Shown piece after piece: positions 32,020 through 45,264 of a stretch of 64,000 nucleotides of DNA. This DNA comes from Primula veris (Eukaryota > Streptophyta > Magnoliopsida > Ericales > Primulaceae). The translations under genes were made by a program, and so were the position numbers. The DNA lies in contig OY821747.1 in assembly GCA_963682055.1 (NCBI GenBank), positions 12,636,258 through 12,700,257 on the forward strand, given 5' to 3'. The notes under the pieces are model-generated. The model was given only the letters and a program-made list of their open reading frames with translations. It had not been told where the DNA came from and did no database searches. Position 1 is the stretch's first letter; each line of letters starts with the position of its first letter.

Positions 32020-35000
32020 ATGGTGACCAATATAGAAGAAACCCATCCCGAGATAGTAGAAACCAATAACCAACACGTGCAGATTAGCCAACAAGACCTC
32101 GACGATCTACTCGCCATCCGCGATAGATACGACGCTATCCAGTCCGAAAACCAACCGACAACCTCCAATGTCCACCGAGAACAACCGATCGAACAACCCC
32201 AACAGCTTGAAGGGATCGTCGAAGAATACCAAACGTCCTTGGAAGACGAACAAGCCTTGCCCGTACTAAGGCGCGCAAGAAGACGCATACCCGGATCCCA
32301 GGCAGAACCGAGCTCAAGAGTCCCTTTGCCAACGGCCTCAGTCAACTCTGGTGCCCGTTTACAAACAAACGAAGCTGACCGGCTTGGTATGCCTGAAGGT
32401 CATGAACTCGAACAGTTGTCCCGATTACCGACTCACCCACCAAGGATGATTACACCACCCACGGTGGAAGTACAACACATCGTTCCAATAGCTGATGAAA
32501 GGAACAACGCCCAGCTGCAAGCTCAGCTGGCAGCGTGTATGACGGCCATGGCAGCAGCCGGCATCAGACTGTCGGGTACTCAACCTGCCAACGCAGACAA
32601 AGATCCACGTCGTGAAGCGGAAGATTCCGCCTATAGGGCCGCCTTGGAAGCGGCGGGCCGGCGACCAGATCAAGAAGTGCCCCATCAAGGGGGCAACGTC
32701 CCGATAACAATCCCTCCGACATTCGTCCACCCAAACGCGTATACGGAACATGTCCTCGACAGAAACCCGAAGGACGATAGGTATCCCGAACACATGATCG
32801 GGGGAGGATACGGCCCACCACCACAACAGGGGGGATACACCCCCCCTACTAAGCCACGGATGAAGCGTTCCAACAGGCTTGGAACGTATGCCAAGAAACC
32901 CCATGTACCTAACAGATCACGCGGTACCGCAATCCTGTGGGGTTCGTCATCCCCGAGTTCAGGCTCTATGATGGAAGGAGTTGTCCCATTGACCATCTAA
33001 GGCACTACAAGACGAAGATGAAGCTGTGGTGTGATGACCATGCGATGATGTGCAAGTTTTTCAAAAATAGTTTGGGCCAAGAGGCTTCATCGTGGTACCA
33101 TAACTTACCACGGGGCTCTATAAGAGACTGGGCGGAGCTGCTAAGAGCGTACTCCACCCGATACGCTGCTCATCGGAAGAAGAAGGTTAGTATTGAAACC
33201 CTTCTAAAAATGACGATGATGCCAAATGAAAGGCTCAACGACTACTGCATACGTTTCATCGACTTAGCAAACCAGATTCCACAGTACGCCAGTAATATAG
33301 CCATCCAGAACTTTATCAACTCCATCCCTAATAGCTATTGGGCGAGAAGGAAGTTCATAGGCAAAAATTTTCCAACCACTGATTCCCTGCTAGCCTATTG
33401 TACCCACCTCACCGATAAAAACGACGAACTGTGTATCCTCAACCGAAGTCTACCAAGAAGAGAATCGGTCCGAGAGGCACAGGTGGGTCGCAAAAGAGTT
33501 AGAAATAACCAGGGAGAAACATTCAAACCGACCAGAAAGGACAAAGGTCCCGAGGTCCATAGCAGGGTAGAGCGACCACGCGAACCTGAGCCCAAACCGC
33601 TCCAGATCGCATATCCAACACCGATCAACGAACATAAACCCCTCCAGCTCACCTACCCTGTACCAACCAAGCAGTCACAACAAGGCCGATTCCAGGGAAG
33701 GGAAAAGCGAAAGTGCTTCGAACTGGTCGAATTGAGATACTCTTTTAACCTGTCGACCGAAGATATCCTCAAGAATATCCGCAGAGAAAGCTGGTATTCA
33801 CGGCCAGAGCCGCTCGCTACCCCCCTGAGCATAGAGACCCCAAGCTTTTCTGCGCCTATCACGAGGACTACGGACACCTCACCGAGCACTGCCGTAACCT
33901 GCGGTGGAAAATGAACCTGTGGGGCGATGCAGGATACCTGGCCAAGTTCATCAAAGGCGTCGGAAATAAAGGCAAACAACTGACCATTGAGGGAGCCGAC
34001 AACCGGCAAGGCAAAACAATCAACGTCGTTCATATGTCACAACCCAAGGGCACGGGTGGGGAACGATCGCGACAACGGAAACTGGCACACTTCGGCCAGG
34101 TAGCCAGGGCGTCACAAGCGTCGACCTCCAAACGACAATGCACGCCGCGACGACATCCGCCCATTTCCTTCTCGGATCTGGACGAAGAAGGGGTGATTTA
34201 CCCCCACGGGGACGCCATCAACCTCCGTGTTCAAATAGGCCTTGACACGGTCAGCATGGTGCTTGTCGATTAAGGAGCCTCTTGTGATATCATGTACAGA
34301 GAACTCTTCGACAAGATGGAACTCAAGCTGCAAGATCTACAGCCTACCGATGTCACACTGATCGGGTTCATCTCCGAGACAACTAAACCGTTGGGAAAGA
34401 TCGTCATAAGTGTCACTACGGGATCCGTATCAGTTCCCGTTGAGTTCTTAGTGGTAAACGACAACTCCGGCCACAACGCGATCTTGGGTCGACCTTGGCT
34501 TCACGCCATGAAGGCCATACCCTCGACCTACCACAAAAAAGTCAAATACCCAAATGATCGGGGAGAGATCGAGACAGCCAGAGGATGTCAGGAAGATTCA
34601 AGACGCTATGAGGACATTACCGCTGCCCTTCAAAAACAGCTGAACGTTGTCGAACAACCCACCAGCACAAAGAAGCTGATCAACCACATAGCCAAAACCG
34701 AGAGGGTTGTCAAAGAACAAGTAGGATAAACTCTTAGGAAGGTGTATATCCCGGGTACGGACGAGGAGCACTACTTCCTCCTCGGTGATGACCTTCCAAA
34801 ACAGGAATCCGAAGAGTTAGAAGCATTCCTCTTCAACAACATTGATAAATTCGCCTGGAGCCCTAAAGACATGCCAGGCCTAGACCCTAAAACGGCATGT
34901 CACCACCTGAGTGTTGACGCCGAGTACAAACCGATAGCTCAGAGGAGCAGAAAAGTGTCTGTACAGCACAAGGCAGCTATAATTGCCGAGGTCCACAAGC

Positions 35001-37957
35001 TATTAGAGGCTGGAGCCATAAGGGAGGTCTTCTATCCGAAATGGTTATCCAATCCTGTCGTCGTCCCCAAGAAGAATGGAAAGGAGAGAGTGTGTATAGA
35101 CTTCACCAATCTCAACAAAGCCTGTCCGAGGGACCACTTTCCCCTTCCAAGAATTGATCAATTGGTGGACGCAACTGCAGGAGCGGAACGGATGACCTTC
35201 CTGGACGTGTATTCAGGGTACCACCAAATCCCCCTTGCCCACGAAGATCAAGAGAAGACGTCTTTTATATCGCCTTTGGGAAACTATTGCTATACGGTAA
35301 TGTCGTTCGGCCTACGCAACGCGGGAGCAACATACCAAAGGATGATAACAAGGGTATGTCGAGATCATATAGGGAAGACAATGGAGGTATACATAGATGA
35401 CATGGTCGTCAAAAGCGAAAAGGCTACATCCCACCTTCAAGATATTAGAGACGTTTTCCAAACGCTGGGCGAGCACAAACTGAAACTCAACGCGAGCAAG
35501 TGTGCATTCGGCATCAGCAAAGGGAAGTTTCTGAGACACATGGTCAGCCGACGAAGAATAGAAGCTAATCCCGATCAGATCACAGCTCTTCGGAACCTAG
35601 CAGCTCCCAAGAATAACAAGCAGGTACAAGAGCTCACGGGAATGATGGCAGCATTGAGCAGGTTCATCAGCCGATCCGCAGACAAGGGACGGCCATTTTT
35701 TGAATCACTCAAGAAGGATAGAAAATTCGTATGGGACCCGGAATGTGAAGTTTCTTTCAACAACCTCAAAGAGTATTTAAGGACGCTGCCACTGCTAGTC
35801 AGGCCGAACAAAGGAGATATTCTGGCATGCTACCTAGCAGTTTCCACTACAGCTGTGAGCGCAGTTATCCTAAGAGAAGAAGGTCACGAACAATTCCCTA
35901 TCTACTTTGTCAGCAAAACTCTGGTTGAAGCCGAGACACGATACCTACCCTTGGAAAAGCTGTGCTTGGCATTGGTCGTCGCGACCAGGAAGTTGCCGCA
36001 CTATTTTATAGCTCATCAGGTCCAAGTATACACGAAATTCCATATCAAGGAATCGCTTCGACGGACCAACATCAGCGGCAGAGTGGCCGCATGGGGAGTC
36101 GAATTATCCCAATTTCATATCGAGTTCGCACCCCGACATGCCATAAAGGGACAAGTCTTGGCCGATTTCGTCGCGGAATTCACCGAAGGGTATGACGAGC
36201 CTACGGCTATGTCCCCACAATCACACTGGTATATTCATGTCGATGGATCAGCCACCAAGGATGGATCAGGAGCAGGGATCGTCCTCAAGTCTAGAGAGGG
36301 AGCGATCATAGAGAAAAGCATTAAACTGGGTTTCCGAGCTACCAACAATGAGGCTGAGTACGAAGCCATGATAAACGGTATGCTCATTGCCCGGTCCCTC
36401 GGATGCTCCCACTTAACTACAAGCTCCGACTCAATGCTGATTGTGAATCAAGCCATCGGCGAGTACCAAGACAAAGATGACAGAATGATCCTCTACCAAG
36501 AGAAGGTTCAAAGATTGATGGCCACCTTCGAACAGTGCGAGTTAATAAGAATCAATCGCACCGAAAACGCACATGCCGATGCCCTGGCCACCCTAGCCTC
36601 AACATTAACATTAACTGACACTCGGTCGATCACAGTGGAACTACTGCCAACCCCTAGCGTAACCAAATGAATAGACCAAATAACGTCAGTACAATACGAA
36701 CCAGGTTGGATGGACGACATGATTCACTATCTGCGAAACGGAACTCTCCCGGCAGATAAGATAAAAGCACTAAAAATTACGAGAAAGGCTCCTCGTTTCT
36801 GGCTGTCCGACGACGACAAACTGTACAAATCCAGTTACCGAGGACCCCATCTTCTGTGTGTCCGGCCCGAAATGCAGCTACCAGTCTTGGAGGAAATCCA
36901 CGAAGGATCCTGCGGAGCACACATCAAAGGGCGGTCCCTTGCCAACAAGGCAATCACCCAAGGATATTGGTGGCCCTATATCAAGCGAGACGCCGATGTA
37001 TACGTCCAACGTTGCGACAAGTGCCAACGATTTGCCAAGATACCTCGGATCCCATCATCTATGATGACCCCGGTATCGGCACCATGGCCATTCGCACAAT
37101 GGGCACTTGATTTAGTAGGGAAGCTCCCCAAAGCGCCCAGCAGCTTCGAATATCTGATCGTGGCAACAGACTACTTCACCAAATGGGTTGAGGCTAAACC
37201 TCTCCGCGAAATTAAAGCCAGTAATGTCAAACAGTTCATCTGGGAGCATATCATCACCAGGTTCGGTATACCTTACGCCATCGTCGCAGACAACGGCACC
37301 CAGTTCAAAGAAGCCAAGCTGCAGCTTTGGTACGAAGAACTCGGTATCCAAAAGTTCTATTCGACGCCGACATACCCACAGGGAAACGGCCAAGCAGAGG
37401 TGTCCAACCGAACCATACTAGACGGCATCAAGACAACCCTCGAACAAGCAAAGGGGAGATGGCCCGAGCGGCTACTTAACGTCTTATGGTCGTGCCGAAC
37501 CACACCAAAGACGGGCACCAAAGAAACCCCGTTCAGCTTAGCATATGGCGTCGAGGCCGTCATACCAACAGAAATCGGGCTACCCACACTACGAACAACT
37601 TTAGTCGAGCAAGGAAACAACGAACAAAGAATGAGAGAGGAACTCGACATGCTAGACGAGAAACGAGAGATAGCAGCTCTTACACTAGCAAAGTATCAAC
37701 AAGGCGTTAAGCAAACGTATGACAAGAAAGTGAAGGGGACCAAGGAGTTCATGGTCGGAGAATTGGTGCTGCGACGAGTAACGGTCTATACCCGAAATGA
37801 AACACATGGCAAATTAAGCCCCACCTGGGAAGGACCATACGAGATCGTCAAGAAAACAAGCCCGGTTACCTACAAACTCAAAAGCGTTCTGTTCGAAAAC
37901 AGCAGAGGGGAGAAAAATTCTTGGAACGTGGCTAACCTAAAGAAGTACTACGTATAG
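32020..37957 (+). pseudogene. gag-pol of element 2, with two frameshifts and three stops
   Basis: Starts at ATG 32020 with a long Gln/Pro-rich N-terminal part. The frame shifts near 32840-32846 (seven C) into the gag core (RLYDGRSCPIDHLRHYKTKM, then SSWYHNLPRGSIRDWAELL), and again near 33820-33825 (six C). It then reads the Cys-His knuckle (CAYHEDYGHLTEHC at 33851), protease (VLVD|GAS with TAA at 34271-34273 where Gln is usual), reverse transcriptase (YIDDM at about 35390), RNase H, a second RNase H-like domain (IHVDGSATKDGSGAG near 36225) and integrase (HHCC region about 36897-37030, VADNGTQF, then GQAEVSN). Other stops are TAA at 34727-34729 and TGA at 36668-36670. The last codons read NLKKYYV. 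The copy cannot make a full polyprotein as written; both frameshifts lie at C runs, so assembly error there is possible. Confidence 0.92.
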
Positions 37958-38105
37958 GCTGTCTTACAAATACAGGTGCTACCTTACCCCTCCTGTTTAA
38001 TGACATTATCTTGTATGTTGAATGAATAAAATATCTTGTTATGGCATTATCTTTCATCTTTTGAATGAATAAAATATCTTGTTATGCTGTCTAACGAGTG
38101 CAGCT

Positions 38106-38438
38106 GAAATTCCCAAACGGCCTGAGTGCCTAGGAATACTATGAAATTCCCAAACGGCCTTAGTGCCTAAGAATACTATGAAATTCCCAAACGGCCGAAG
38201 GGCCTAGGAATACTATGAAATTCCCAAACGGCCTTAGTGCCTAGGAATACTATGAAATTCCCAAACGGCCGAAGTGCCTAGGAATACTATGAAATTTCCA
38301 AACGGCCTGAGTGCCTAGGAATACTATGAAATTCCCAAACGGCCTGAGTGCCTAGGAATACTATGAAATTCCCAAACGGCCTTAGTGCCTAGGAATACTA
38401 TGAAATTCCCAAACGGCCTTAGTGCCTAGGAATACTGT
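38106..38438 (+). repeat. Tandem array of nine 37-bp units behind pol, element 2
   Basis: Units start at 38106 and every 37 bases to 38402: GAAATTCCCAAACGGCCT, then two or three variable bases, then GTGCCTAGGAATACTAT. A decayed tenth unit follows (38439-38482). Just before, a short direct duplication carries TGAATGAATAAAATATCTTG twice (about 38020-38085), with AATAAA poly-A-like signals. Confidence 0.95.
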
Positions 38439-38743
38439 GAAATTCTCAACATGGCATGTCTAAAAGAATGCCTAGGAATACTCAAATATATGCAGGTACA
38501 TATTGATCCAATGAGCAGGGATGACAAGTAATACAGAGAGAAGAAGAACAATTCAGGCCCATATTATGGAGACGATATATTAACATATGGCGAAAAACAA
38601 TGAAAAGAAAGGAAAAAAGCAGATGCAAGTAGACCACATTACAGAGGCGACACAATATCAAACGAAGAAATCAACAAAGGAAAATCAATCCAATCAATGA
38701 AATATCAGTACGACAATGGGAAGCTCAGAACACAAAAATGGAT

Positions 38744-39436
38744 TTAAGAACTACTACTACAGGAGGAACACGACGGTAACTGACCGAGCTCAACCTCTTC
38801 GTCATCTGTCGTCGTGTCCCCATCTGTCTCATCGCCATCAAACCGTTCCTCAGAGATGAGTGCATCAAAATTGGTCGTATGAGCACCAACGCACGTCAGC
38901 GTCTTAAGCCGCGCTGCGAACTCGGCTCCTTTAGCAATCTCATGAGCATCCGAGGCCGCTTTGCGGCGGGCATCATCGAAGGGAAGGTTACGAGCTTCGA
39001 TCCAATCCGCAGAAGCATCATATCTGGCTCGAGACAGCTGAAAATACTTCACTAACATGTTGGCCTTTGTAACCAACAGCTTTAATTTGCCGAAATATTT
39101 TTCCTTCACATGCCAATATCGATCCAACGACGCCCCTGAACCTCAACAACATGCTCAGTACGGCGAACATATTCTCGAAAAGAGGCCGCCTGAGTTTTCA
39201 GCTTGGCCCGAAGTCGAGCACATTGGTCGATCAACTTGACGTTTTTGCCCATCAAAACGATGTAAGGCCACTTGGCAGGCACCTCACTAGCCGCACCAGA
39301 TGAGACCTCGTCCCGGGCAGCACCAGTAGGTCCTAACCCCGGGCTAACTAGGCATGGAGAACCAGCCTGGTGCGACATAGTAGCGTGTGCCTATAAAAAA
39401 AAACGGGGAAGCAGGAGACGAGATGAATATTCAACC

Positions 39437-39471
<35 letters not shown>

Positions 39472-40134
39472 AAAAAAAAGAGAAAAACGAACATTTTTAT
39501 ACAAGCTACAATTTCAACGACAAAACAAGCTACTCAGTCATCAATCCGATAACCCGTCAACAGACGCTGAGGTCTCAACGACGTCAGCAAAATGAATATC
39601 TCGAAGAGAAACAATTTGCGTCCCCAAACGCTCACGAACGACCGCGTCGACTCGGTTCAAGCCAGCCGTGGTCTCAGTTACCCCGGCCGTCGCATCAACT
39701 ATGCGTTCTGCCCGGGCCACACCTCTCATCCCTTTTACATGCTCCAGCACCTCTAAAGCACGAACTCGGGCCCAATACGCTCTAGCAAAGGATAGCAGCA
39801 TGTCCACATCCTCGAAAACGGCCCCTAGGACCAAGTTCAAGCTCGTCACACGGCCTCGGGCTTCATCACGAGAACGCCGAAGTGCACCAAGAAGTTCCTT
39901 CGCTTTACCCTTGTTTGCCGTATAATATGCGGTCTTTTTGCTGAGTTTCTCTCCCAAGTCACGTAACCGAATAGACAAATTTGCAATATGAACATTCAGA
40001 TCCTCGACTTTATGACGAGCAGAATTCAGTTCAGCAGTTAGGGCAGCCTTAGATCTTTCAAGACTATCTATAACGTCACCTACACTACGACTAGGCGAGG
40101 TCCAGACCACCACGGCAAGAGAATTATTAGGTAC
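38744..40134 (-). pseudogene. Second antisense coiled-coil gene of element 2, spliced and frameshifted
   Basis: Minus strand. The upper part (40134-39541) follows an acceptor (TTGTCAG) and reads VPNNSLAVVVWTS, then a helical region (SLERSKAALTAELNSARHKV). The lower part enters after a long poly-T tract and TTTTATAG (about 39397) and reads MSHQAGSPCLVSPG, then NVKLIDQCARLRAKLKTQA. Near 39130, at four C on the plus strand, the frame shifts and continues RYWHVKEKYFGKLKLLVTKA to a Ser/Cys-rich end at 38744. The donor joining the two parts was not settled, and there may be an earlier exon. No known domain; it looks coiled-coil. It could be a separate gene or an alternative 3' end of the gene next to it. 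Confidence 0.5.
39440..39479. repeat. Poly-A tract (plus strand), about 40 bases
   Basis: Nearly uninterrupted A with two G. On the minus strand it is a poly-T directly before a splice acceptor of the second antisense gene, where it could serve as the polypyrimidine tract. Length in an assembly may be unreliable. Confidence 0.8.
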
Positions 40135-40323
40135 CTGACAATATTTTGTTTTCACATCCTTCAAAAGATGACAACCCTCAAACAGGAAAATTAACCCGAG
40201 AAAGCCCAACAGAAAGAAAACGCAGCACCTATATTATCACTTCCCCGAAAGAATATGTTTCTAGCTACAAAAGAGACCCACAATTCGGATAAAAAAAAAA
40301 AAAAAATTCTACCAGAAAAATGG

Positions 40324-42852
40324 TCAAGGTTCCACCTGAGGAGATGCCGGTGGGGGAGCAACAGTAGCATCAGGTCGAGGAGTGGACGGGGCCGACATAG
40401 AATGAGGACGCAGCGCTGTCGAAATTGTCTGCCCCGGCAGACGGGGAAGCTCCTCTTCACGAAGATTCGCCCAGTCTACGGGTTTCGGCGGTGCACCATG
40501 AGGACAGGGATACACCAACTCCGACCACCCCCGATCCGACAAAGGAACCTTCGCGAAATTGAGCGCCCGCACATGAGCGCAATAGACGGAGAAATTGGCC
40601 ATCATTGCCAACCTTGTCCGCTCCTCCACGTGTGCCGCTTTCAGAGTGGCCACCTCAGCCTTTTCGGCTTCCACGTCCTCCACCAGGAGCAAGTTCTCCG
40701 CCTCTACTTGGTCGTACTTCTCGACCATGCTCTCTTTTTCAGCCTTCAACTTACCGACATCCTCGGTCATATGCAGAAAATCCACCGACAACTTGTCATA
40801 ATTCTCGCCCAGGGTTTTATTCTCGGCGACCAGTTTCTCTTTCTCGGCCTCAAAAGCCGCAAGCATGTCCTTAATCTTCCGATCGTTTTCCTCGACCATC
40901 TTCTCTTTCTCAGCCCCTAGCGCTGCCATCCGATCCCTTAACACCACGGTACCCAAGACAACCTGTACTTTAAAAACATCAGATTCCAACCAAAATGCGA
41001 GCATCATGGCATATATAACAAAATACTCGCCAAACGTACCTGCAGCGCATCAGCGTTGGCCTGCTCTATAACCGACATGGTAGGTCGAGCAGCTATTTTT
41101 TCTGCATCCTTGAAAGCAAGGGGCTTTAGAGCAGCATACCCCATCTTCAAGGCTCGGGGTTGCTCCAACAGCTCACCCCCACATCGGTCAATGTAACGGG
41201 TCATTGCAACCCCATCCACCGACACCTTTTCAGGTCCCTCGAGAACCTCATCCTCCCCACCACTCCCAACACCCACGGCAGTCTCTTCGCCGGCTTCCAT
41301 CTCCACTTCTTCCCTCACCTCCTTATCTGAAGGAACAGTCTCAGGGGCCCTGTGCTCGCTTACATCCTCAGTACGGATGGGCGAGGTAACGGGCGGATCC
41401 TTCGTATCCTCGGCACGAATAGGCGAGATGACAGGAAGGATCATCGTATCCACGCCCATATTCACCAGGCGGTTGATATGCCCGAACAGGTTATCGATCG
41501 ACCCCTGAAACATAATAATACCCATCGACCGGGCAAGAGTGAGGGTAACCAATGGAGAAGTCAGTCGCTGAAACAAGATAACTAATAAAGCAAAGGATTA
41601 GAGAACTAAACGACAACAATCAAAACACAAGAGAATCAATATACATATGCACATACATCGCCAGGCGTAGAAGCATCCTCGGTGGTATCCCCTTGGGAAG
41701 CAGCAAACACCCCCTCGCCCATGCCAACGTTAGCAACCTCCTCGGTGACCGATGTATCGGTTCCCCTAGCCCTCTTCGTTGTTCCAATGACAGGGTCAGA
41801 TCCACGACGCTTAGAACGAACGGGCTTTTTCCCAAGCCGAGCAGCACTTCGAGCCCGGACCACTTTCAAGAATTCCTCCTCGGGCTCTTTGGGGATCTCG
41901 GGCGCAGGATTCCCCTTGGTCACCGGCCCCACAGGGTACCCGAGCAGCATGGGAGCAGTACGGCTCGCAGGATCCGGCGTCGGTCCAGGCCCCCACCATT
42001 TCCAAAGAGCTAACAGAGCCTCTACATTGGGAGCGCCGAGGTCTGGCATAGTGGGAGCATTGGTAGCCGGTCCAGGAATCTGGTGTCCCGCACAACCCCA
42101 TTCACCGGAAGCAATAACGATACCAAGATTGTGCTTTTTGTTGGTATCCGGCAAACCGGTAACGAGCCGGCAAAAGGCACGCAGGGTCTTCAAATACGAG
42201 CTGCAACGCTCAAAGCTCAAACTATAGACTCCGAAGACGTCCTTCAGTTCAATAGGTATTCCGGACAACTCCGATAACCTTTGGATACCATTCAGAGTAC
42301 GGTAACCATTTAGGGCCAGTTGGGCCGGAGCAATCTGGACGGCCTCAAAGAACGACGCCACCCAGCTAGTAAAAGGAAGCCAAAGACCCCCAGTAAAGAA
42401 TGCCGAAGAACGTACAGCAACTTCTCCGACAGGAACAAATCCCATCACCTCCTCGTCAAAAACAGGCAGCCTAATGTGTATGTTATCCGGTATTCCGGCG
42501 AGCCTCTTAAAGTCCTCTTCCACAAATGTGCCCACTTGGGCCAGACTTTGGGACAAAATTTCCTGTCCAAACGTCATCAAAACTCCATCAATATACTAAC
42601 CAAATACCCAAACCAAAACAACATTACCATAACGAGAGCCACCACCCCCCACTCAAATTAACCAGAAACCCTACGTTTTACTACCATCCCAATCAACACA
42701 AATCCAATACACATAAGAACCATCAGACATATATAGACAACCTAGACCATATACCAACGCCACATCTATGACCACAACGACAAATCAAATACAAACCCTC
42801 AAAACAAAAAACAAATAATAATGAATAAAGGAAAAACACTTACAGTTATCAT
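40324..42852 (-). CDS. Main antisense gene of element 2, four exons, about 672 residues
   Basis: Minus-strand exons: 42852-42844 (only three codons, MIT), 42562-41657, 41504-41040 and 40962-40324, all multiples of three, with donors ACT|GTAAGT, GAT|GTATGT, CAG|GTACGT and acceptors GGACAG, GTTTCAG, TACAG. An ATG just before the second exon overlaps its acceptor, so the true start should be the tiny first exon. Exon 2 holds a globular domain (GGLWLPFTSWVASFFEAVQI, PAQLALNGYRTLNGIQRLSE) resembling the putative gypsy-type transposase domain of plant antisense frames, then LWKWWGPGP, matching NWWGPDG in element 1. Exon 3 is acidic. Exon 4 is a long coiled coil (EKEKMVEENDRKIKDMLAAF) followed by a Pro-rich end. 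Same architecture as the antisense gene of element 1, so it is an old Tat component. Role unknown. All exons are open. Confidence 0.8.
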
Positions 42853-43616
42853 TCTGAGCAAGCAAGCGAGAACAGCAGCAAGTCTATCGACAATACAACG
42901 AAACCCTAGATCGAGCGACGGAATGATTTTCCTTTTTGGCGGGAAAAATATACCTTAGAGAGAGAGACAGATATTTTCTTTAGCAAATTGTGTGATAAAA
43001 ACAAAAGGGATTACTTGGCACAGTAAAAGGGAGTGGAGTCACAAACAGAATAAAATAATAACCAACCTTTCGTGTGACAGAGGTTTACTTTTTCCAACCA
43101 TACAAAAGTCCACAACCGCTGCTATTTTTACAGATCAACGCTCCAGATTCTGCCACGTCAGAGTGTATCCCACTACCCAATGCAGTTCACATCATTACAC
43201 CTAAATAAATGGCCAGTGGACCCTACCACGAAAAGCTTCTAGCATATGCTACCAATATTACCACACCAAGGATGTCATCCGATTAAGTTCCTCGACGCCA
43301 AACTGTGTCTTACCCGAATAGCACACCGAACAAGGTGGACGGATACCGTTCCTAGCTCGACGGCATTTCAGCATCGAGTCTAACGACGCTCTCCGGGGGG
43401 ATAACCACGGTGCACCTCGCTCGGTGTTCGGCACAGATACAAAATAAAATAGGCAGGATCGACATCGAATGATATTAACATAAAGGCAAAGCAGATACAA
43501 AATAAAATAGATAGGATCGAGTTGCAAAGTATAAAGTTTTATTCATCCACAAAGGGGGATGCAAACAAACGATACAACAGAAAAATAAAAGTTTACAATA
43601 AAATACAACACCCATC

Positions 43617-43979
43617 CTACTTCTTCGAACTACCCCCCATATCCGCATCCTTCTTTGCCAAGAGCTCTTCCAGACGCTCTTTTTCCCTAATCAAATGAGA
43701 AATGCCAATCTCCACTTGTTTAAGAGAATAAGACTGAGCCTTGCACTTCTGCTCGGCTTTAAAATGAGCAGCGCTCTCTTCCTGCCCATACTGTTTGAAC
43801 CGCCTCATTTCGGTCTGAGCACACTTAAGGTCATGCTTCAGCCACGACATCTCAATTTCTTTTAACTGAAGAGGAGTTAAATCCTCTTCCCCGAAACCAG
43901 GGGGACGGGGTAGCAAGAAGGTAGGTTCCTCTTCCAGAAGGGCTTTCTTTTTGGAGGCAGATCTAGTAATGGGAGCCAT
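43617..43979 (-). CDS. Antisense minigene A, coiled-coil protein, 120 residues
   Basis: ATG 43979 to the stop at 43617: MAPITRSASKKKALLEEEP, a Pro-rich turn (FLLPRPPGFGEEDL), then a long charged helix (KHDLKCAQTEMRRFKQYGQE, then REKERLEELLAKKDADMGG) ending SSKK. TATA at 44047-44053 (minus) lies about 70 bases before the ATG. An in-frame ATG at 44048 overlaps the TATA and is not used. No known domain. First of five similar units in a row. Confidence 0.65.
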   Translation of the reverse strand: MAPITRSASKKKALLEEEPTFLLPRPPGFGEEDLTPLQLKEIEMSWLKHDLKCAQTEMRRFKQYGQEESAAHFKAEQKCKAQSYSLKQVEIGISHLIREKERLEELLAKKDADMGGSSKK

Positions 43980-44046
43980 CTCGCAAGTAGGAGAAACAAA
44001 AGAGAGAAAAGGAGAATGGATAATGAAGTACAAAACAATAGGGAGC

Positions 44047-44053
44047 ATTTATA
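44047..44053 (-). promoter_or_regulatory. TATA box of minigene A
   Basis: TATAAAT on the minus strand, 70 bases upstream of the ATG at 43979. Confidence 0.55.
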
Positions 44054-44218
44054 AGGAGTCAAAGGGCACGAAATACGAAAAAGCACAAAAAACGAGGCGT
44101 TGCAAACGGTTCAATATACAGAGAGACACGAAATACAACAGGGTACAAATTACCAAAAACGGATAAGAAAATACAAATTACAAGACGAGAAATACGTTAG
44201 AAAACTAGCCCAATCCAA

Positions 44219-44698
44219 CTAAGGATCAATGGAGGGAAAAACCGAACTACCAGACCGGGAGAAAGCTACCCGAGCAGAGCTGTCAAACCGAGCTTGGTAA
44301 GAGTCATTCATGACTACCAAGCACTCATTCTCCCTGGAGAGTTCGGTGTTCGTCCTAGTAAGGACACGGACGCGCTCCTCAAGCCGAGCATTCCTAACTA
44401 TCATACTAGCTAGGCCTTGAGGGGAGTTATCGAACTCGTCCTGAGCATGATCCCAAATCTCCTCGGACTCGTACCAAGAGTTGGCCAAGTGATTTCTGTG
44501 CAACAACAAATTATCAAGTTGGCGACTCAAGGCCGAAATCTCGATCCACTTCATTGTCTCCTCGGGATGAGAGTCGAATAAACTCAAAGCCAAAACCCTA
44601 TATTCTTTCTCAAGACTGGCCATTCTATGACAGACCCAAGATACCTTAGCATCTAAGTCCTTCATCCGAGCATGATATCTCACCACGGGCTCAGACAT
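44219..44698 (-). CDS. Antisense minigene B, coiled-coil protein, 159 residues
   Basis: ATG 44698 to the stop at 44219. Helical and charged: MSEPVVRYHARMKDLDAKVS, SLEKEYRVLALSLFDSHPEE, then RLEERVRVLTRTNTELSREN, with a Ser-rich end. TATA at 44777-44784 lies about 80 bases before the ATG. No known domain and no clear paralogy to D and E, but the same size class, orientation and layout. Confidence 0.65.
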   Translation of the reverse strand: MSEPVVRYHARMKDLDAKVSWVCHRMASLEKEYRVLALSLFDSHPEETMKWIEISALSRQLDNLLLHRNHLANSWYESEEIWDHAQDEFDNSPQGLASMIVRNARLEERVRVLTRTNTELSRENECLVVMNDSYQARFDSSARVAFSRSGSSVFPSIDP

Positions 44699-44776
44699 TA
44701 TGATAAGTTATGATATAAAAGAAGAGGGATAAGTGAAGCCAACACAAGTTTATGGTAAGAAATAATCAAGGTTGAG

Positions 44777-44784
44777 TATTTATA
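44777..44784 (-). promoter_or_regulatory. TATA box of minigene B
   Basis: TATAAATA on the minus strand between TTCTC and CTCAACC, upstream of the ATG at 44698. Confidence 0.6.
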
Positions 44785-45053
44785 GAGAAAAGTTAATGTT
44801 GTTATCTGACAAATACTTGAGAGCATGCATGTTTCCTGACAATACTTGGGAGCGTGCACATATGATTGACAACGTGAGGGATAGGTCTACAGTCCAGCAA
44901 GAAATAAAGGTACAAGATACTCAAAAGGTCCACATCCCAACAAACCACAATTTCAACCATAAGAAGAAGTGCAAGATAAATGTGCAAAAATAGAAGGGCA
45001 AATATAATTTTCATTAATGAAGATGGGATATATCATTATTCATTACATCAGAG

Positions 45054-45201
45054 TACATCCGAAAAGAAAATCTATTACATCCGAAAAGAAAATCTATTAC
45101 ATCCGAAAAGAAAATCTATTACATCCGAAAAGGAAATCTATTACATCCGAAAAGAAAATCTGTTACATCCGAGATAAAGATCTATTACATCCGAGAAGTG
45201 C
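45054..45201 (+). repeat. 22-bp tandem array, about seven units
   Basis: TACATCCGAAAAGAAAATCT starts at 45054, 45076, 45098, 45120, 45142, 45164 and 45186, exactly 22 bases apart. It lies in the spacer between minigenes B and C. Open frames in it are a by-product. Confidence 0.95.
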
Positions 45202-45264
45202 TAGTACAGAAGACCAGGCAAAGAAGATCAACTATATCAGCAGGCCGAGTGAGCAGGAGGCGCC

